NCBI RefSeq assembly: GCF_000523235.1
Contig: NZ_CP006850.1
Coordinates: 7,254,001 to 7,318,000, forward strand
DNA length: 64,000 bases
Direction of reading: 5' to 3'
Source of the DNA: Nocardia nova SH22a
GTDB lineage: Bacteria > Actinomycetota > Actinomycetes > Mycobacteriales > Mycobacteriaceae
The position numbers were made by a program, and so were the translations under genes. The notes under the pieces were generated by a model. That model had not been told where the DNA came from and did no database searches. It saw nothing but the letters and a program-made list of their open reading frames with translations. Shown here piece by piece: positions 1 to 14,537 of this stretch. Every line of letters starts with the position of its first letter. Position 1 is the stretch's first letter.

Positions 1-96
1 TCCGAAGGACCCGCCCAATCGTCGCCGGTAGTACACCGCGATGGCGGCACCGGCCAGCGGCGCGCACAGACCCAGTAGTTCGATGATGCGAAACAT
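1..96 (-). CDS. N-terminus of unknown membrane protein (partial)
   Basis: An ATG at 96 preceded by a purine-rich GAGGGG-type ribosome site opens a frame that runs off the left edge. The 32 visible residues begin MFRIIELLGLCAPLAGAAIA, a hydrophobic stretch that could be a membrane segment or signal anchor, followed by basic YYRRR. No family can be assigned from so little. The gene lies directly behind three palindromic operator boxes, so it is probably controlled by a TetR-type repressor encoded outside the window or further along the same transcript. Confidence 0.55.
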   Translation of the reverse strand, partial: MFRIIELLGLCAPLAGAAIAVYYRRRLGGSFG

Positions 97-113
97 GGTC
101 GACCACCCCTCTC

Positions 114-173
114 ATACGTTCGTATAAGAGATGACCATACGGGCGTATTAGAGGACCGTCAATACGATCGTAT
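114..173. promoter_or_regulatory. Three TetR-type operators, ATACGNNCGTAT
   Basis: Three 12-bp perfect palindromes with the form ATACGNNCGTAT lie at 114-125, 137-148 and 162-173, spaced 23 and 25 bp start to start, so they are on nearly the same helix face. The central dinucleotides are TT, GG and AT. Short palindromes of this kind are typical of TetR-family repressors. They sit just upstream of the minus-strand gene starting at 96. The cognate regulator is not in the window. Confidence 0.75.
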
Positions 174-249
174 GAACCAGGTCCGGTCGTTGGAGATACC
201 GAGAAACCGCATGCCCAGCGGATGGCCGATGTCGTGGCCGACATGGCGA

Positions 250-651
250 TCAACGCCGTTGGCGCGCAGCCTTTTCGGCGTCGTACACATCACGGGCCCG
301 GTGGACCTGGTCGAGGTTGGGCGACCAGTCGGCGAGGGCCGCGAACAGCGGTGACAGGCTGCGGCCGAGGTCGCTGATCTCGTAGACGACGCGGGGTGGT
401 ACCTCCGGATAGTAAGTGCGCGTGAGCAATCCGTCTCGCTCCAGCTGGCGCAGTCGCTCGGTGAGCACCTTCGGGGTGATCGTGGCGATCATGCGCTGGA
501 GTTCGACGAATCGCTGCGGGCCGTGCTGGTGCAGCACCCACAGGATCGGCGTGGTCCAGCGGCTGAAGACCACCTCGACCACGGGCGCGATGGGGCATGC
601 GGTCTCCGGAGTCACGTCATCCCCCGGCTGCCAGGCTGTGTTTCCCGTCAC
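250..651 (-). CDS. HxlR-family winged-helix regulator
   Basis: This 133-residue protein has the HxlR layout: a conserved N-terminal cysteine (C19, in ACPIAPVVEVV), then a winged helix including RFVELQRMIATITPKVLTER and the LERDGLLTR wing. HxlR proteins are dimeric DNA-binding regulators, often redox or electrophile responsive through that cysteine. The start is a GTG at 651, with GGAGG five bases upstream. It is divergent from an NmrA-like oxidoreductase gene, a common HxlR arrangement in which the regulator represses the neighbour from the shared 93-bp intergenic region. Confidence 0.9.
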   Translation of the reverse strand: MTGNTAWQPGDDVTPETACPIAPVVEVVFSRWTTPILWVLHQHGPQRFVELQRMIATITPKVLTERLRQLERDGLLTRTYYPEVPPRVVYEISDLGRSLSPLFAALADWSPNLDQVHRARDVYDAEKAARQRR

Positions 652-680
652 AATAGCCTCCTACCTCCATTACTTTCCTC

Positions 681-690
681 TAGGTACCTA
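681..690. promoter_or_regulatory. Candidate HxlR operator in divergent promoter region
   Basis: The intergenic region 652-744 contains the perfect palindrome TAGGTACCTA at its centre. It is the best operator candidate for the adjacent HxlR protein, which could act on both divergent genes. This is inferred from position and symmetry only. Confidence 0.35.
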
Positions 691-744
691 CTGTCCTTCG
701 AATAGTAGCGTCGCTTCGCATACCGAATGGAGAGGAACGAGAAC

Positions 745-1569
745 ATGATCGTGGTAACCGGAGCGACGGGTAATGTCGGACGGCCGTTGGTGGCGACACT
801 GGCGGCGGCCGGTGCGAAGGTTCGCGCCGTCTCGCGCGCGGTGACCGCCGCGGACGTACCGGACGGCGTCGAATATGTGCGAGGCGACCTCGCTCGCGCG
901 GGTGATCTCACCGCCGCCTTCGATGGGGCCGAGTCGCTGTTCCTGCTGACTTCCGGCGAATTCCTCGGTACCGGAGGCGATCTCGGCGAGGTGATGACGG
1001 CGGCGCGGGCCGGAGGCGTTCGACGGGTGGTGCTGCTGTCCTCCCAGGGCGTCGGCACCGGCGATCACCCTTCCGATCTGGAGGACAGCGTGAAGCAATC
1101 CGGCGTGGAGTGGACGATGCTGCGACCGGGCAACTTCGCGTCCAATGCCTTGCAGTGGGCCGACTCGGTCCGCACCGAGCGCGTGATCGCGGCGCCCTTC
1201 GCCGACGCAGCGTTCCCGTTGATCGACCCCGAGGACATCGCCGCCGTGGCGGCCGCGGTCCTGCTCGGCGACGGTCACGACGGCAAGATCTACGAACTGA
1301 CCGGACCGGTTGCGATCTCGCCCCGGCAGCAGGCCGAGGCGATCGGGGACGCGGTGGGCGAACCGGTGCGGTTCGTCGAGGAGACCCGAGCGGAGGCCAC
1401 GGCGCGGATGGTGCGATTCATGCCCGAGCCGGTCGTGGAGGCGACGCTGAACATCCTGAGTTCACCCGGGGCGCTGGGGCAGGTCCGCCCGGATGTCGAA
1501 CGGATTCTGGGTCGCCCCGCCCGCTCGTTCGGTGACTGGGTCGCGCGCAATGTCGCGGCCTTCCGCTGA
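745..1569 (+). CDS. NmrA-like NAD(P)-binding oxidoreductase
   Basis: The 274-residue product starts MIVVTGATGNVGRPLV, a glycine-rich Rossmann motif (GATGNVG, residues 6-12) of atypical short-chain dehydrogenases of the NmrA/HSCARG or quinone-oxidoreductase type. These bind NAD(P) and act as redox sensors or azoreductase/quinone reductases. Later it has the VLLSSQGVG and MLRPGNF segments of the family. I chose ATG 745 over an in-frame ATG at 727 because GGAGAGGAACGAGAAC sits correctly in front of 745. It is divergent from the HxlR gene and probably its target; the substrate is unknown. Confidence 0.88.
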   Translation: MIVVTGATGNVGRPLVATLAAAGAKVRAVSRAVTAADVPDGVEYVRGDLARAGDLTAAFDGAESLFLLTSGEFLGTGGDLGEVMTAARAGGVRRVVLLSSQGVGTGDHPSDLEDSVKQSGVEWTMLRPGNFASNALQWADSVRTERVIAAPFADAAFPLIDPEDIAAVAAAVLLGDGHDGKIYELTGPVAISPRQQAEAIGDAVGEPVRFVEETRAEATARMVRFMPEPVVEATLNILSSPGALGQVRPDVERILGRPARSFGDWVARNVAAFR

Positions 1570-1698
1570 GCTCGGATCGCTCCCTGCGAACGACCCGAAC
1601 GCCGTGAGCGGCACGGTCCGCCGGGCATGCGCGGTTCACAACCCGACCGCGCCTGTCTCCACCGGGCGGTCGCCTGCCGGTGCCCGAAGGCGGCTCGG

Positions 1699-3033
1699 TC
1701 AGACCTCGGTGAAGGTCCATTCGTCACCGTCGGGCCAGATGACGCGGGTGCCGTCGATACGGTGCAGGGTTCCGGCGGTGTCGACCGTCCACTCCTCCGG
1801 TGCGAAGGTCTCGGGTTCCCGGTCCGGGTAGACCGCGGCGCCAACGTCCGCGCGGATGTAGGCGCCGTCCTCGCGGGGCGCCCAGATGCCCGGGTCGAAG
1901 GTGCGCAGGAGGTCGTCCGGGGTGAGCATCGCCATCCGGCCGTAGCGGTGCAGGCGGGCGCCGTCGGCGCGGGTGGTCCAGGCGGCGCCGGTGGTCGGTT
2001 CGGGTTCAGTGGCATCAGACCAGACGATCTCGGCGGTGTCCGGGGCGTAGAGGTCACCGCCTTCGCCGTAGCGCCATCGGCCGAGTTCGCCGCGCAGCCA
2101 CGGCGCGTCCTCCACCAGTCCGCGTACCACGGGCAGATCGGCGGGTTCGCCGAAATACGCTGTGCCGATGGTCTTTTCCGAGCGCCGCAGCATCGAGGTG
2201 AGGCGGGAGCCCGGGCCGACCTCGACGGCGTAGCGCACTCCTTGGGCGGAAAGGCTCGCCATCACCGCGTCCCAGCGCACCGGGGCGCAGATCTGCGCCG
2301 ACAGCGATCCGGCCGGATCGGTGACGGTACGGTGCCACCGGCCGGATGTGCCGTCCACCACCGGAATTCGCGGAGTGGTGAACTCGGCGGCGGCCAGTTC
2401 GGTGCGGAAGCGGGTGGCAGCCGGTGCCATCAGGGAGCAGTGGAACGGGGCGCTGACCTCGAGTTCCCGGATGATCGCCCCGCGTTCGGTGGCCAGTTGC
2501 CGGGCACGTGCGACCGCGCCGCGGTGGCCGGAGAGCACGAGTTGCCCGGCGCCGTTGTGGTTGGCGATCGCGACGACCTCGGAATGCGCTGCCGCCGCGC
2601 AGATCTCGTCGACCACGTCGGCGTCGAGACCCAGCACCGCGATCATCGCCCCCGCCTCGGGACCGGCCGCCTCCTGCATCAGCGCTCCGCGGCGGCGCAC
2701 CAGCCGCACGGCGGTGGCGAAATCGAGGCTGCCCGCGCAGACGTGCGCGGTGAACTCGCCCAGGCTGTGCCCGGCCACGACCAGCGGATGACATCCGGTC
2801 TCGGACACCAGAACTCGATACGCCGCCACGCTGGCGGCCAGGATCGCGGGTTGCGCGTATTCGGTCCGGGCCAGCTCGGCGGCGGTACCGTCGAAACACA
2901 GGTCGCTCAGGCCGAATCCCAGTGCGGCATCGGCGGCTTCGAATGTCTCGCGCGCGATCGGCCAGGTGTCGGCCAGCGCCTTGCCCATTCCGGGGAATTG
3001 CGAGCCCTGACCGGGGAATACGAATGCGAGCAT
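1699..3033 (-). CDS. Discrete malonyl-type acyltransferase with C-terminal extension
   Basis: This is the last gene of the biosynthetic operon, one base after the KS-III-like gene. Residues 1-300 are a FabD-like acyltransferase: FVFPGQGSQFPGMG at the N-terminus, the nucleophile S90 in GHSLGE, and catalytic H198 in SAPFHCSLM. This resembles malonyl-CoA:ACP transacylases. Such enzymes load extender units onto carrier proteins. Two neighbouring PKS modules have AT domains without a catalytic serine, so it probably loads them in trans; a starter-unit role beside the KS-III-like protein, as in DpsC/DpsD pairs, is the alternative. Residues ~310-444 are an extra acidic, Trp-rich domain (for example DGTRVIWPDGDEWTFTEV) that I do not recognise; it might be a docking element. 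Confidence 0.88.
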   Translation of the reverse strand: MLAFVFPGQGSQFPGMGKALADTWPIARETFEAADAALGFGLSDLCFDGTAAELARTEYAQPAILAASVAAYRVLVSETGCHPLVVAGHSLGEFTAHVCAGSLDFATAVRLVRRRGALMQEAAGPEAGAMIAVLGLDADVVDEICAAAAHSEVVAIANHNGAGQLVLSGHRGAVARARQLATERGAIIRELEVSAPFHCSLMAPAATRFRTELAAAEFTTPRIPVVDGTSGRWHRTVTDPAGSLSAQICAPVRWDAVMASLSAQGVRYAVEVGPGSRLTSMLRRSEKTIGTAYFGEPADLPVVRGLVEDAPWLRGELGRWRYGEGGDLYAPDTAEIVWSDATEPEPTTGAAWTTRADGARLHRYGRMAMLTPDDLLRTFDPGIWAPREDGAYIRADVGAAVYPDREPETFAPEEWTVDTAGTLHRIDGTRVIWPDGDEWTFTEV

Positions 3034-3034
3034 G

Positions 3035-3940
3035 TCAGCCGATCCTCAACAGTGCGACACCCCAGGTCCCGAACCCGTGGCTGATGGTCATGACGACCTC
3101 CCCCGGCGCGACGCCGTCGTCGAGGTAGGTCTGCAGATTGATCAGATTGTCCGCGGAGTGCACGTGGGCGTACTCGGCGATGTTGTCCAGGTAGCACAGA
3201 TCGTGGTCCAGACCCGCCGATTCGGCCATGAACCGCACCGCGTCGTCGTTGACGTTGTTGGCGATGATCCGCCGCACATCGGCGCGGTCGAGTTCGGCGC
3301 GGTCGAGCATGTCCGCGACCGCGCGCGAGAGTCCGCGCTTGGTCAGACCGGCCAGCGCGGGCATGGTGGCGATCCGGATCAGCTGGTTGGTGCCCTGATT
3401 CGCGCCGAGCACCTCGATCCGCGACGGCGCGGCCGAGCTGATCAGGCAGCTCGCGGCACCGTCGCTCAGCACGGATACGGCATCGCGGAGAATACGAGCC
3501 TCCGGATCGGGACAGGTGTCGGCGGTGACGACGAGAACGTTGCGGGCCGACCCCGCCGCGACCAGACTGTGCGCGATCCGCAGGGCGCTACCGAAATTCG
3601 CGCATTCGGCCAGGCTCACCCCGATCGGTGTGGCCCGGGTGAGGCCGAAACGCTCACAGAAGCGCAGGAATTCACCACCGCCGAGGGTGCCGGTCTCCGG
3701 ACTCGACGAGGCGTAGACGAACAGGTCGATCTCGCCCACGTCCACGGGGATGTCGGCGAGGGTCTCCGCGACGACATCGGCGGCCAGCTCCAGCGGCGAA
3801 CGGTCGGATCGGCAGTAGTGTTTCAGGCCGAGTTCGGTCATGCTGTCCAGCAATGCCGAATCCGCGCGTAGCGGTTCCAGGGTGTCGATCGGCTCCCGCT
3901 CACCGACGGTGTAGGCGATGCCGTGCAGGTGGACGGTCAT
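3035..3940 (-). CDS. Divergent KAS III-like (thiolase-fold) enzyme
   Basis: A 301-residue thiolase-fold protein related to FabH/CerJ. The start is ATG 3940, with GGAGG seven bases upstream, overlapping the PKS stop as ATGA. C113 in LAECANFGSAL fits the active-site cysteine. The usual HQAN histidine position instead reads ANNVN (~residues 227-231), and the usual GN asparagine position reads AHVHSAD (258-264), so His and Asn seem exchanged or lost. KAS III-like proteins in such clusters prime the line with a starter, transfer acyl groups to hydroxyls (CerJ type) or release chains. With no thioesterase in the operon, a terminal acyl-transfer role is plausible but unproven. Confidence 0.8.
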   Translation of the reverse strand: MTVHLHGIAYTVGEREPIDTLEPLRADSALLDSMTELGLKHYCRSDRSPLELAADVVAETLADIPVDVGEIDLFVYASSSPETGTLGGGEFLRFCERFGLTRATPIGVSLAECANFGSALRIAHSLVAAGSARNVLVVTADTCPDPEARILRDAVSVLSDGAASCLISSAAPSRIEVLGANQGTNQLIRIATMPALAGLTKRGLSRAVADMLDRAELDRADVRRIIANNVNDDAVRFMAESAGLDHDLCYLDNIAEYAHVHSADNLINLQTYLDDGVAPGEVVMTISHGFGTWGVALLRIG

Positions 3941-6900
3941 CGTGCCGCCTCCTCCCGCAGCCGGGTGGCCAGGTAGGTGTGCATCGCGCGGATCGTCGGA
4001 TATTCCCAGTGCACCGCGCCGGGCAGATCCATTCCGAGCGCGGCCGACAGCGCGTTCTTGTATTCGATCAGCGCCAGCGAACTCATGCCGAGGTCGGGAA
4101 AGGTTGCACCCGCGTCGATTTCGTCGGGTTCGAGCCGCAGCACCGCGGCGGTGCGGGCGAGCAGCAGATCCCACAGCGCACGGTCGCGGTCCTCGTCCGG
4201 CAGTGCCCGCAACTCGTCCGCGGGTGCCGCGGTGGCGGATTCGCCGCCGCGCAGCGATTCGTACAGCGGCACCGATCCGGTGAACGGATGCGCGCCCAGC
4301 CAAGTCTCGGGATCCAGATCGATGACTGCCGCCCGCGACCTGCCGTCGTCGAGCAGGTTCGCCAGCAGGGTGTGCGCGGCCGCCGGCGCCAGCGCGCGAA
4401 TACCGCGGCCCGCCAGGTATTCCGCGGTGGCGCCACCGCGCGCGGCCAGACCGGCGTCCCGGAACGGACCCCAGGCGACCGCGGTTCCGGCCATGCCTTG
4501 ACTGCGGCGATACTGCGCCAGACCGTCCAGGAAGGCATTGGCGGCGGCATAGTTCAGCTGACCGCCCGAGGGCAGCACGGTGGCGGTGGAGGAGTACAGC
4601 ACGAAGTACTCGACCGGATCACCGGCCACGGCCCGGTGAACATTCCAGGCGCCCAACGCCTTCGGGCGCAGAACCGGATCGAATGTGGCCCAGGTCTGAT
4701 CGGTCAGCAACGCGTCGCGCAGGACCGCGGCCAGGTGGAACACACCGCGCACCGGTCCGACCCGATCACGGGCCCGTGCCACGGCGGCCCGGACCTGTTC
4801 GAGGTCACCGACATCCGCCCGCTCCACCGACACCCGTGGTCCGGCGGCGTTGAGTTCGTCCAGCGCCGCCTGCTCCGCGGCGTCGGGTTCGCGCCGGGCG
4901 AGCAGTACGACATGGGCGGCGCCGCTTCCGGTGAGGGTGCGCGCCAGTTCCAGGCCGAGCCCGCCCAGACCGCCGGTGATCAGATGACATCCGGATTCGC
5001 GCAGTCCCTGTTCCGCGCCGCGGACGATGGGGGCCGAGGCCGCACCGTCGGTGACCAGCACCAGTTTGCCGATGTGCGTTCCGGCCCGCATCGTCGCGAA
5101 GACCTCGGCCGCCTCCGCGATCGGATGACACTGCACCGGTAGCGGTTTCAGCTCACCGCCGACGATCCGGTCCAGCGTGCGGTGGAACAACTCGGCGAAG
5201 ACCCCTGGGCGTTCGCGGTGCAGTCCGGCCATGTCCACGGCGGTGTAGGTGAGGCGCCGGGTGAAGTACTCCAGTGGCATCCGGCCGGATCCGTGGATAT
5301 CGCGTTTACCGAGTTCCAGCAGTATTCCGTCGGCCGCCAGGGTGCGCATGCTCGCCTCCGCGGCCGGGCCCGCGAGCGAGTTGAGCACGATGTCGACGCC
5401 CGCGCCGCCGGTCACCTCGCGCACCTGCCGCTCGAATTCGGTGGTGCGCGAATCGAAGACGTGCTCGATCCCCAGCTCACGCAGGTACTCACGCTTGTCG
5501 TCGGTGCCCGCGGTGGCGATGATCTCACACCCGTGCCGGCGGGCCACCTCGATGGCCGCCAGTCCGGTTCCGCCCGAGGCGGAATGGATCAGCACCCGCA
5601 TGCCGGGGCGGACCCGGGCGAGTTGTTCGAGGGCGTAGCAGGCGGTGGTGTAGGCGGTCGGCAAGGCCGCTGCCGCGGTGAGATCGAAGGTGTCCGGCAG
5701 CCGGTACACCAGTTCGGCGTCCGCGACGGCATGGGTGGCCAGGCAGTTCAACGCCACTGCGACCACGCGGTCGCCGACCCGCACCGACTCCACCCCGGCG
5801 CCCACGGCCAGCACGGTGCCCGCGCATTCCGATCCCAGTTCCGGCGTCGCCGCGTCCGGGGCGGTGAAGAAGCCCATGGCGCCCATGACATCGGCGAAGT
5901 TCATCCCGGCCGCGGCGACGGCGATCACGACCTGTCCGGGCGCCGGAACCGGCTGGGCCCGACCCCGCAGGGTGATCGTCTCCAGGCGTCCGGGTTCATC
6001 GACATCCACACCGAATCCGCGGCCCTCGGCCGGGACGATCGGCGGCGTGGAATCCAGCCGCACCCGATCGAGCCGGGCCACGTACCGCACGCCGGAGCGC
6101 AGCGCGATGTGCCGTTCGGCGCCGTCGGCCAATTCGGCGACGAGGGCGGCCGCGTCGTCGTCCTCCACACCGGCGTCGGCGGCCAGATCGATGAGCGTGG
6201 TGCGCAATTCGGGATGTTCGGCGGCGAGCGCGGTGCCGAAACCCCACAGCGCGGCCTGCCACGGATCCACACATTCTCCGGCGACGGCCTGGGCGCCACG
6301 GGTGACCACCCACAGTCGCGGAGCGGAGGTGCCGCGCACCAGCGCACCGGTGAGAGTCAGCAGTGCGGCGAGATCATCGAATGTCGTTGCACCGCCGTCT
6401 GTTCCGGACAGGTGGACGACGTGGTCGGGCGTCGCACCGGCCGGGATCGGCGCGGCGGACGCGGTCACCGGGGGCAGGGCCGTCGCGTCCCCTCCCGCTG
6501 CGATGATCCGCTCCACCACCCGGTCCACCGATATGGTCGAATCGGGGTCGTCCACGGCGCCGGTCACCAGCCACCGTCCCGCCAGCCTGGACGCGCGGGT
6601 GGCCGGGCGCTGCTGCCAGTCGATCGCCAGAATCGCTGCGTTCGAGGCGGATTCGTCCGCGCCGACGCGAGTGGCGGTGAGCTTGCGCACCGTGGCGACT
6701 AGGATGCCGTCGGGCGCGTAGATGTCGATATCGGCGTACTGCTTGTCGCCATCACGGGCGTAATCACGCACATGGGCGTACACCCGTGGCGGGATGCGGT
6801 CGGCGATGTGGATCTCGCCGATTCCGGACGGCAGCAGCAGTTCGTCGCCCGCCAGCGCGCCCACGACCTGGAAACATCCGTCGAGAACAGCGGCGGGCAC

Positions 6901-9900
6901 CACACCGCCCTCCGGATCGCGGGCGCCGGGCGCCGCACTCACCAGGCCGAGCGCCTCGCCGTCGCCGATGTACAACTCGGTCACCGGCCGGAACGCCGGG
7001 CCGTAGTCGATTCCGGTCCGGGTGTAGTGCGCGTAGAGTTCGGCCGGGTCCACGACATCCGGGCACGCCGTGCGCGCCGCGGCGAGACCCGGTGCGGTGG
7101 CGGATGATTCGGCGATGACGCGGCCGGTGACGTACTCACTCCACACCTGTTCCCCGGAGCGGGCGCAGACGCGGAATTCGTTCTCACGCAGGACGACCTG
7201 CACCTCGCGTGGTGAATCTCCGGGCAGGTACAGCGCCTTGCGGAAGGCGACATCGGCGAGATGACAACCCGGTCCGAGGTCGTGCCGAAGCCGCGCGGCC
7301 GCAACGAGATTCACCGACCAGGCCCCGGCCGCCACGGGATGACCACCGACCGCGTGATCGGCCAGCCACGGGGTCCGGGCGAGGTCGACCGTACGGCTCA
7401 GGATGCGCTCACCGGAGTAGGGCGACTCCACCGCCGCCGACATCTCGGCGCCACCGTGGCGATCCCAGTCCGAGCGGGTCCAGAAGCGGCGGTGTTGCCA
7501 GGGGTAGGACGGCAATTCGGTGATCCGCCCGGTGATTCCGGCAGCGTCCCATCGGACCGGGATCCCGTTTACATGCAGCCGCGCGATCAACTCCAGCAGA
7601 TCGCGGCGGGCGTAGCCGTTGCGTTTGAGCGATCCGATCACACCGCCCGGCGCGTCGGACAGCTCGATGCGGGTGCGCACGGAGTCCACCAGCACCGGAT
7701 GCGGGCCGATCTCCACCAGCACGGCCGGGCCGTCGGCGAACACCCGTCGCACGGTGTCGTCCAGCCGGACGGTCTCGCGCAGGTTGCGGACCCAGTACTC
7801 GGCGCCGAGTGCCGTGGACGGCAGGTGATCCGCGGTCACGGTCGACAGGAACGCGGCGCGCTCGGCGCCGTCCGGCCGAATGTTCGCGATGCGCTCGGCG
7901 AACTCCGCCAGATGCGGATCGAGCTGGCGGCTGTGCGCGGCGGACTCGATCTTCACGCGACGCGGATCGTATCCCGCTGCGGCCAAAGCCTTTTCGAGCA
8001 GTTCCAGATCGACGCCCGGTCCGGAGACCACCACCTGCGACGGGCCGTTCACCGCGGCGACATCGAATTCGCCCTCGATCTGTTCGAGCCACGGCGCGAG
8101 CTCCTGCGCGCCGATCGGGACCGACAGCATGCCCCCGCCGCCCTCGATGGCACGCAAGACCCGATTGCGGTGGTGGATGATCGCCGCGGCGTCGGCCAGG
8201 CTCAGCGCACCGGCCACGTGGGCGGCCGCGATCTCGCCGACGCTGTGGCCGAGTACCGCGTCGGGCCGGATTCCCCGTTCGGCCAGCAGTTCGGTCAGGC
8301 CGACCTGCACCGCGAACGACATCGGCTGGGCGAGATCGATACGGCCGTCGTCGGATTCGCCCATTGCCAGGAGTTCGGCTATGTCGGCGTCCAGATACGG
8401 TTCGAAGGCCGCGGCACAGCGGCGCACCGCGGCGGCGAAGACCGGGCTGTCGGCCATCAGCTGCGCGCCCATTCCCGCCCAGTGGCCGCCGAATCCGGCG
8501 AAGACGAAGACCAGCGCGCCCGGATCACCGCTGCGGCGGCCGCGGATCACACCGGTGCGTTCCCGATCGTCGGCGAGGGCGGTGAGTCCGCGGCCCAATG
8601 CCGCGGGCGCCTCACCGATCACCACGGCGCGATGATCGAGCGCGGCGCGCCGCGAGGCCGTGAAGCACAGATCGCGGCACCGTTCCGGCGTACTGCCCGC
8701 CATCGCCTCCTGCCAGCGCAGCGCGGTATCGCGCAGGGCCTGCTCGGTGGCCCCCGACAACGGCAGGACCAGCAGCTCCCGGCCCGGTTCGGGATCGTCC
8801 TCGGGGCGGAGCTCCGGCGAGCTCGAAACGACGACGTGTGCGTTCGTCCCGCTGAACCCGAAGGCGCTCACCCCCGCGTGCACCGGTCCCGATCCGGGCA
8901 GGTCGCAGACCTCGACCGGTACGGAGACCGCCATCCGATCCCATTCCACCAGCGGATTGGGCGCGTCGAAATGCAGTGTGGGCGGGACGATTCGATCGCG
9001 GACCACGGTGATCGCCTTGAGCAGGCCCGCGATTCCCGCCGCCGGTTCCAGATGCCCCAGATTGCCCTTGGCCGAACCCACGAGCAGCGGCCGGGTGCGT
9101 TCGGCGCCGAATACGGCGCCCAGTGCGCGCAATTCGATCGGATCGCCCAGCGGCGTTCCGGTTCCGTGCGCCTCCACGTAGTCGATGGCGTCGGCGTCGA
9201 GCCGGGCGGCGTGCAGCGCGTCCCGCAGAACCTGTTCCTGCGCACGGCCGTTCGGTGCGGTGAGGCCGTTGCTGCGACCGTCCTGACCGACCGCCGTGCC
9301 CACGATCGAGGCCAGGATCCGATCGCTCGCCGCCCGTGCGGCCGACTCCCGTTTCAGCACGACCACACCGCAGCCCTCGCCGCGGACCAGGCCGTCGGCG
9401 GCCGCGGCGAAGGGTGCGCAGCGATTGGTCGGTGACGGCGCCCGCAACTTCGACATCGAGATCATGGACTGCGGTGAGACGATCAGATTGACCCCGCCGA
9501 CCAGCGCCAGATCACATTCCCCCGCGCGCAGGCTCCGCACGGCGAGGTGCAGGGCGACCAGCGCCGAGGAACACGCGGTGTCGACCACCAGGGCGGGGCC
9601 CCGCAGTCCGAGGTGGTAGGCGATCCGCCCGGCCGCCACCGAGGGCGCCAGGCCGGTTGCGGAGTAGATGTCGATCGCCGCGGGATCGGTGGCCGCGGCG
9701 CCGTAGTCGTTGGGACACATGCCGATGAAGACGCCGGTTCGGCTCTCGCGCAGGGTTTCCGGCGGAACGGCCGCGTGTTCCAGTGCCTCCCAGGCGACTT
9801 CGAGCAGTAGTCGCTGCTGCGGATCCATGGCCTCGGCCTCGCGCGGGGAGATTCCGAAGAAGGCCGCGTCGAAATCACCGATATCGGTGAGGGCGCCCAT

Positions 9901-10175
9901 CTTCGCGATGTAGCTGCGGCCCGGCACGTCGGCGTCGGGATCGAAGTAGTGCGCTGTCTCCCAGCGGTCGGCGGGGACATCGACCACACCGTCGCCACCG
10001 CCCCGCAGGAATTCGGCGAATCCGTCGAGTGAGCCGACCCCACCCGGCAACCGCACGCCCGCACCGATGACGGCCACCGGTTCACTGCCCTGCGCCAGCG
10101 CACCGCGAGCGGTACGCAGGGCCGTGATCGCACCGCGCAGAGCCTCGCTGCTCGCACCCGAGTCGGTCGAGGGTG

Positions 10176-10179
<4 letters not shown>
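3937..10179 (-). CDS. Type I PKS: KS-AT-DH-ER-KR-ACP
   Basis: A complete reducing module of 2,080 residues. KS ~34-455 has C203 (DTACSSA), H338 (EAHGTGT) and H376 (KGNLGHLE). AT ~555-850 is intact, with S646 in GHSVGE and H749 in SAAHS; its extender specificity is ambiguous. DH ~925-1170 has H942 and D1100, but the usual proline of HxxxGxxxxP is alanine. ER ~1390-1710 has an HSASGGTG cofactor loop. KR ~1730-1920 has TGGLGGLG and Y1877. ACP ~1990-2070 carries phosphopantetheine on S2034 (GMSSL). There is no thioesterase. Translation starts at a TTG that overlaps the upstream stop (TTGA), with GGAGGAGG seven bases before it. The N-terminal helix (~10-30) looks like a docking segment for the preceding PKS. 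It should reduce its ketide fully. Confidence 0.95.

Positions 10180-14530
<4,351 letters not shown>

Positions 14531-14537
<7 letters not shown>

Noticed and set aside
172..354. Short plus-strand frame after the triple operator, and a second frame reading RMADVVADMAINAVGAQPF at about 222-278
   Set aside because: Both run into the 3' end of the HxlR gene on the other strand and lack a ribosome site. The second could be a gene remnant, but nothing confirms it.
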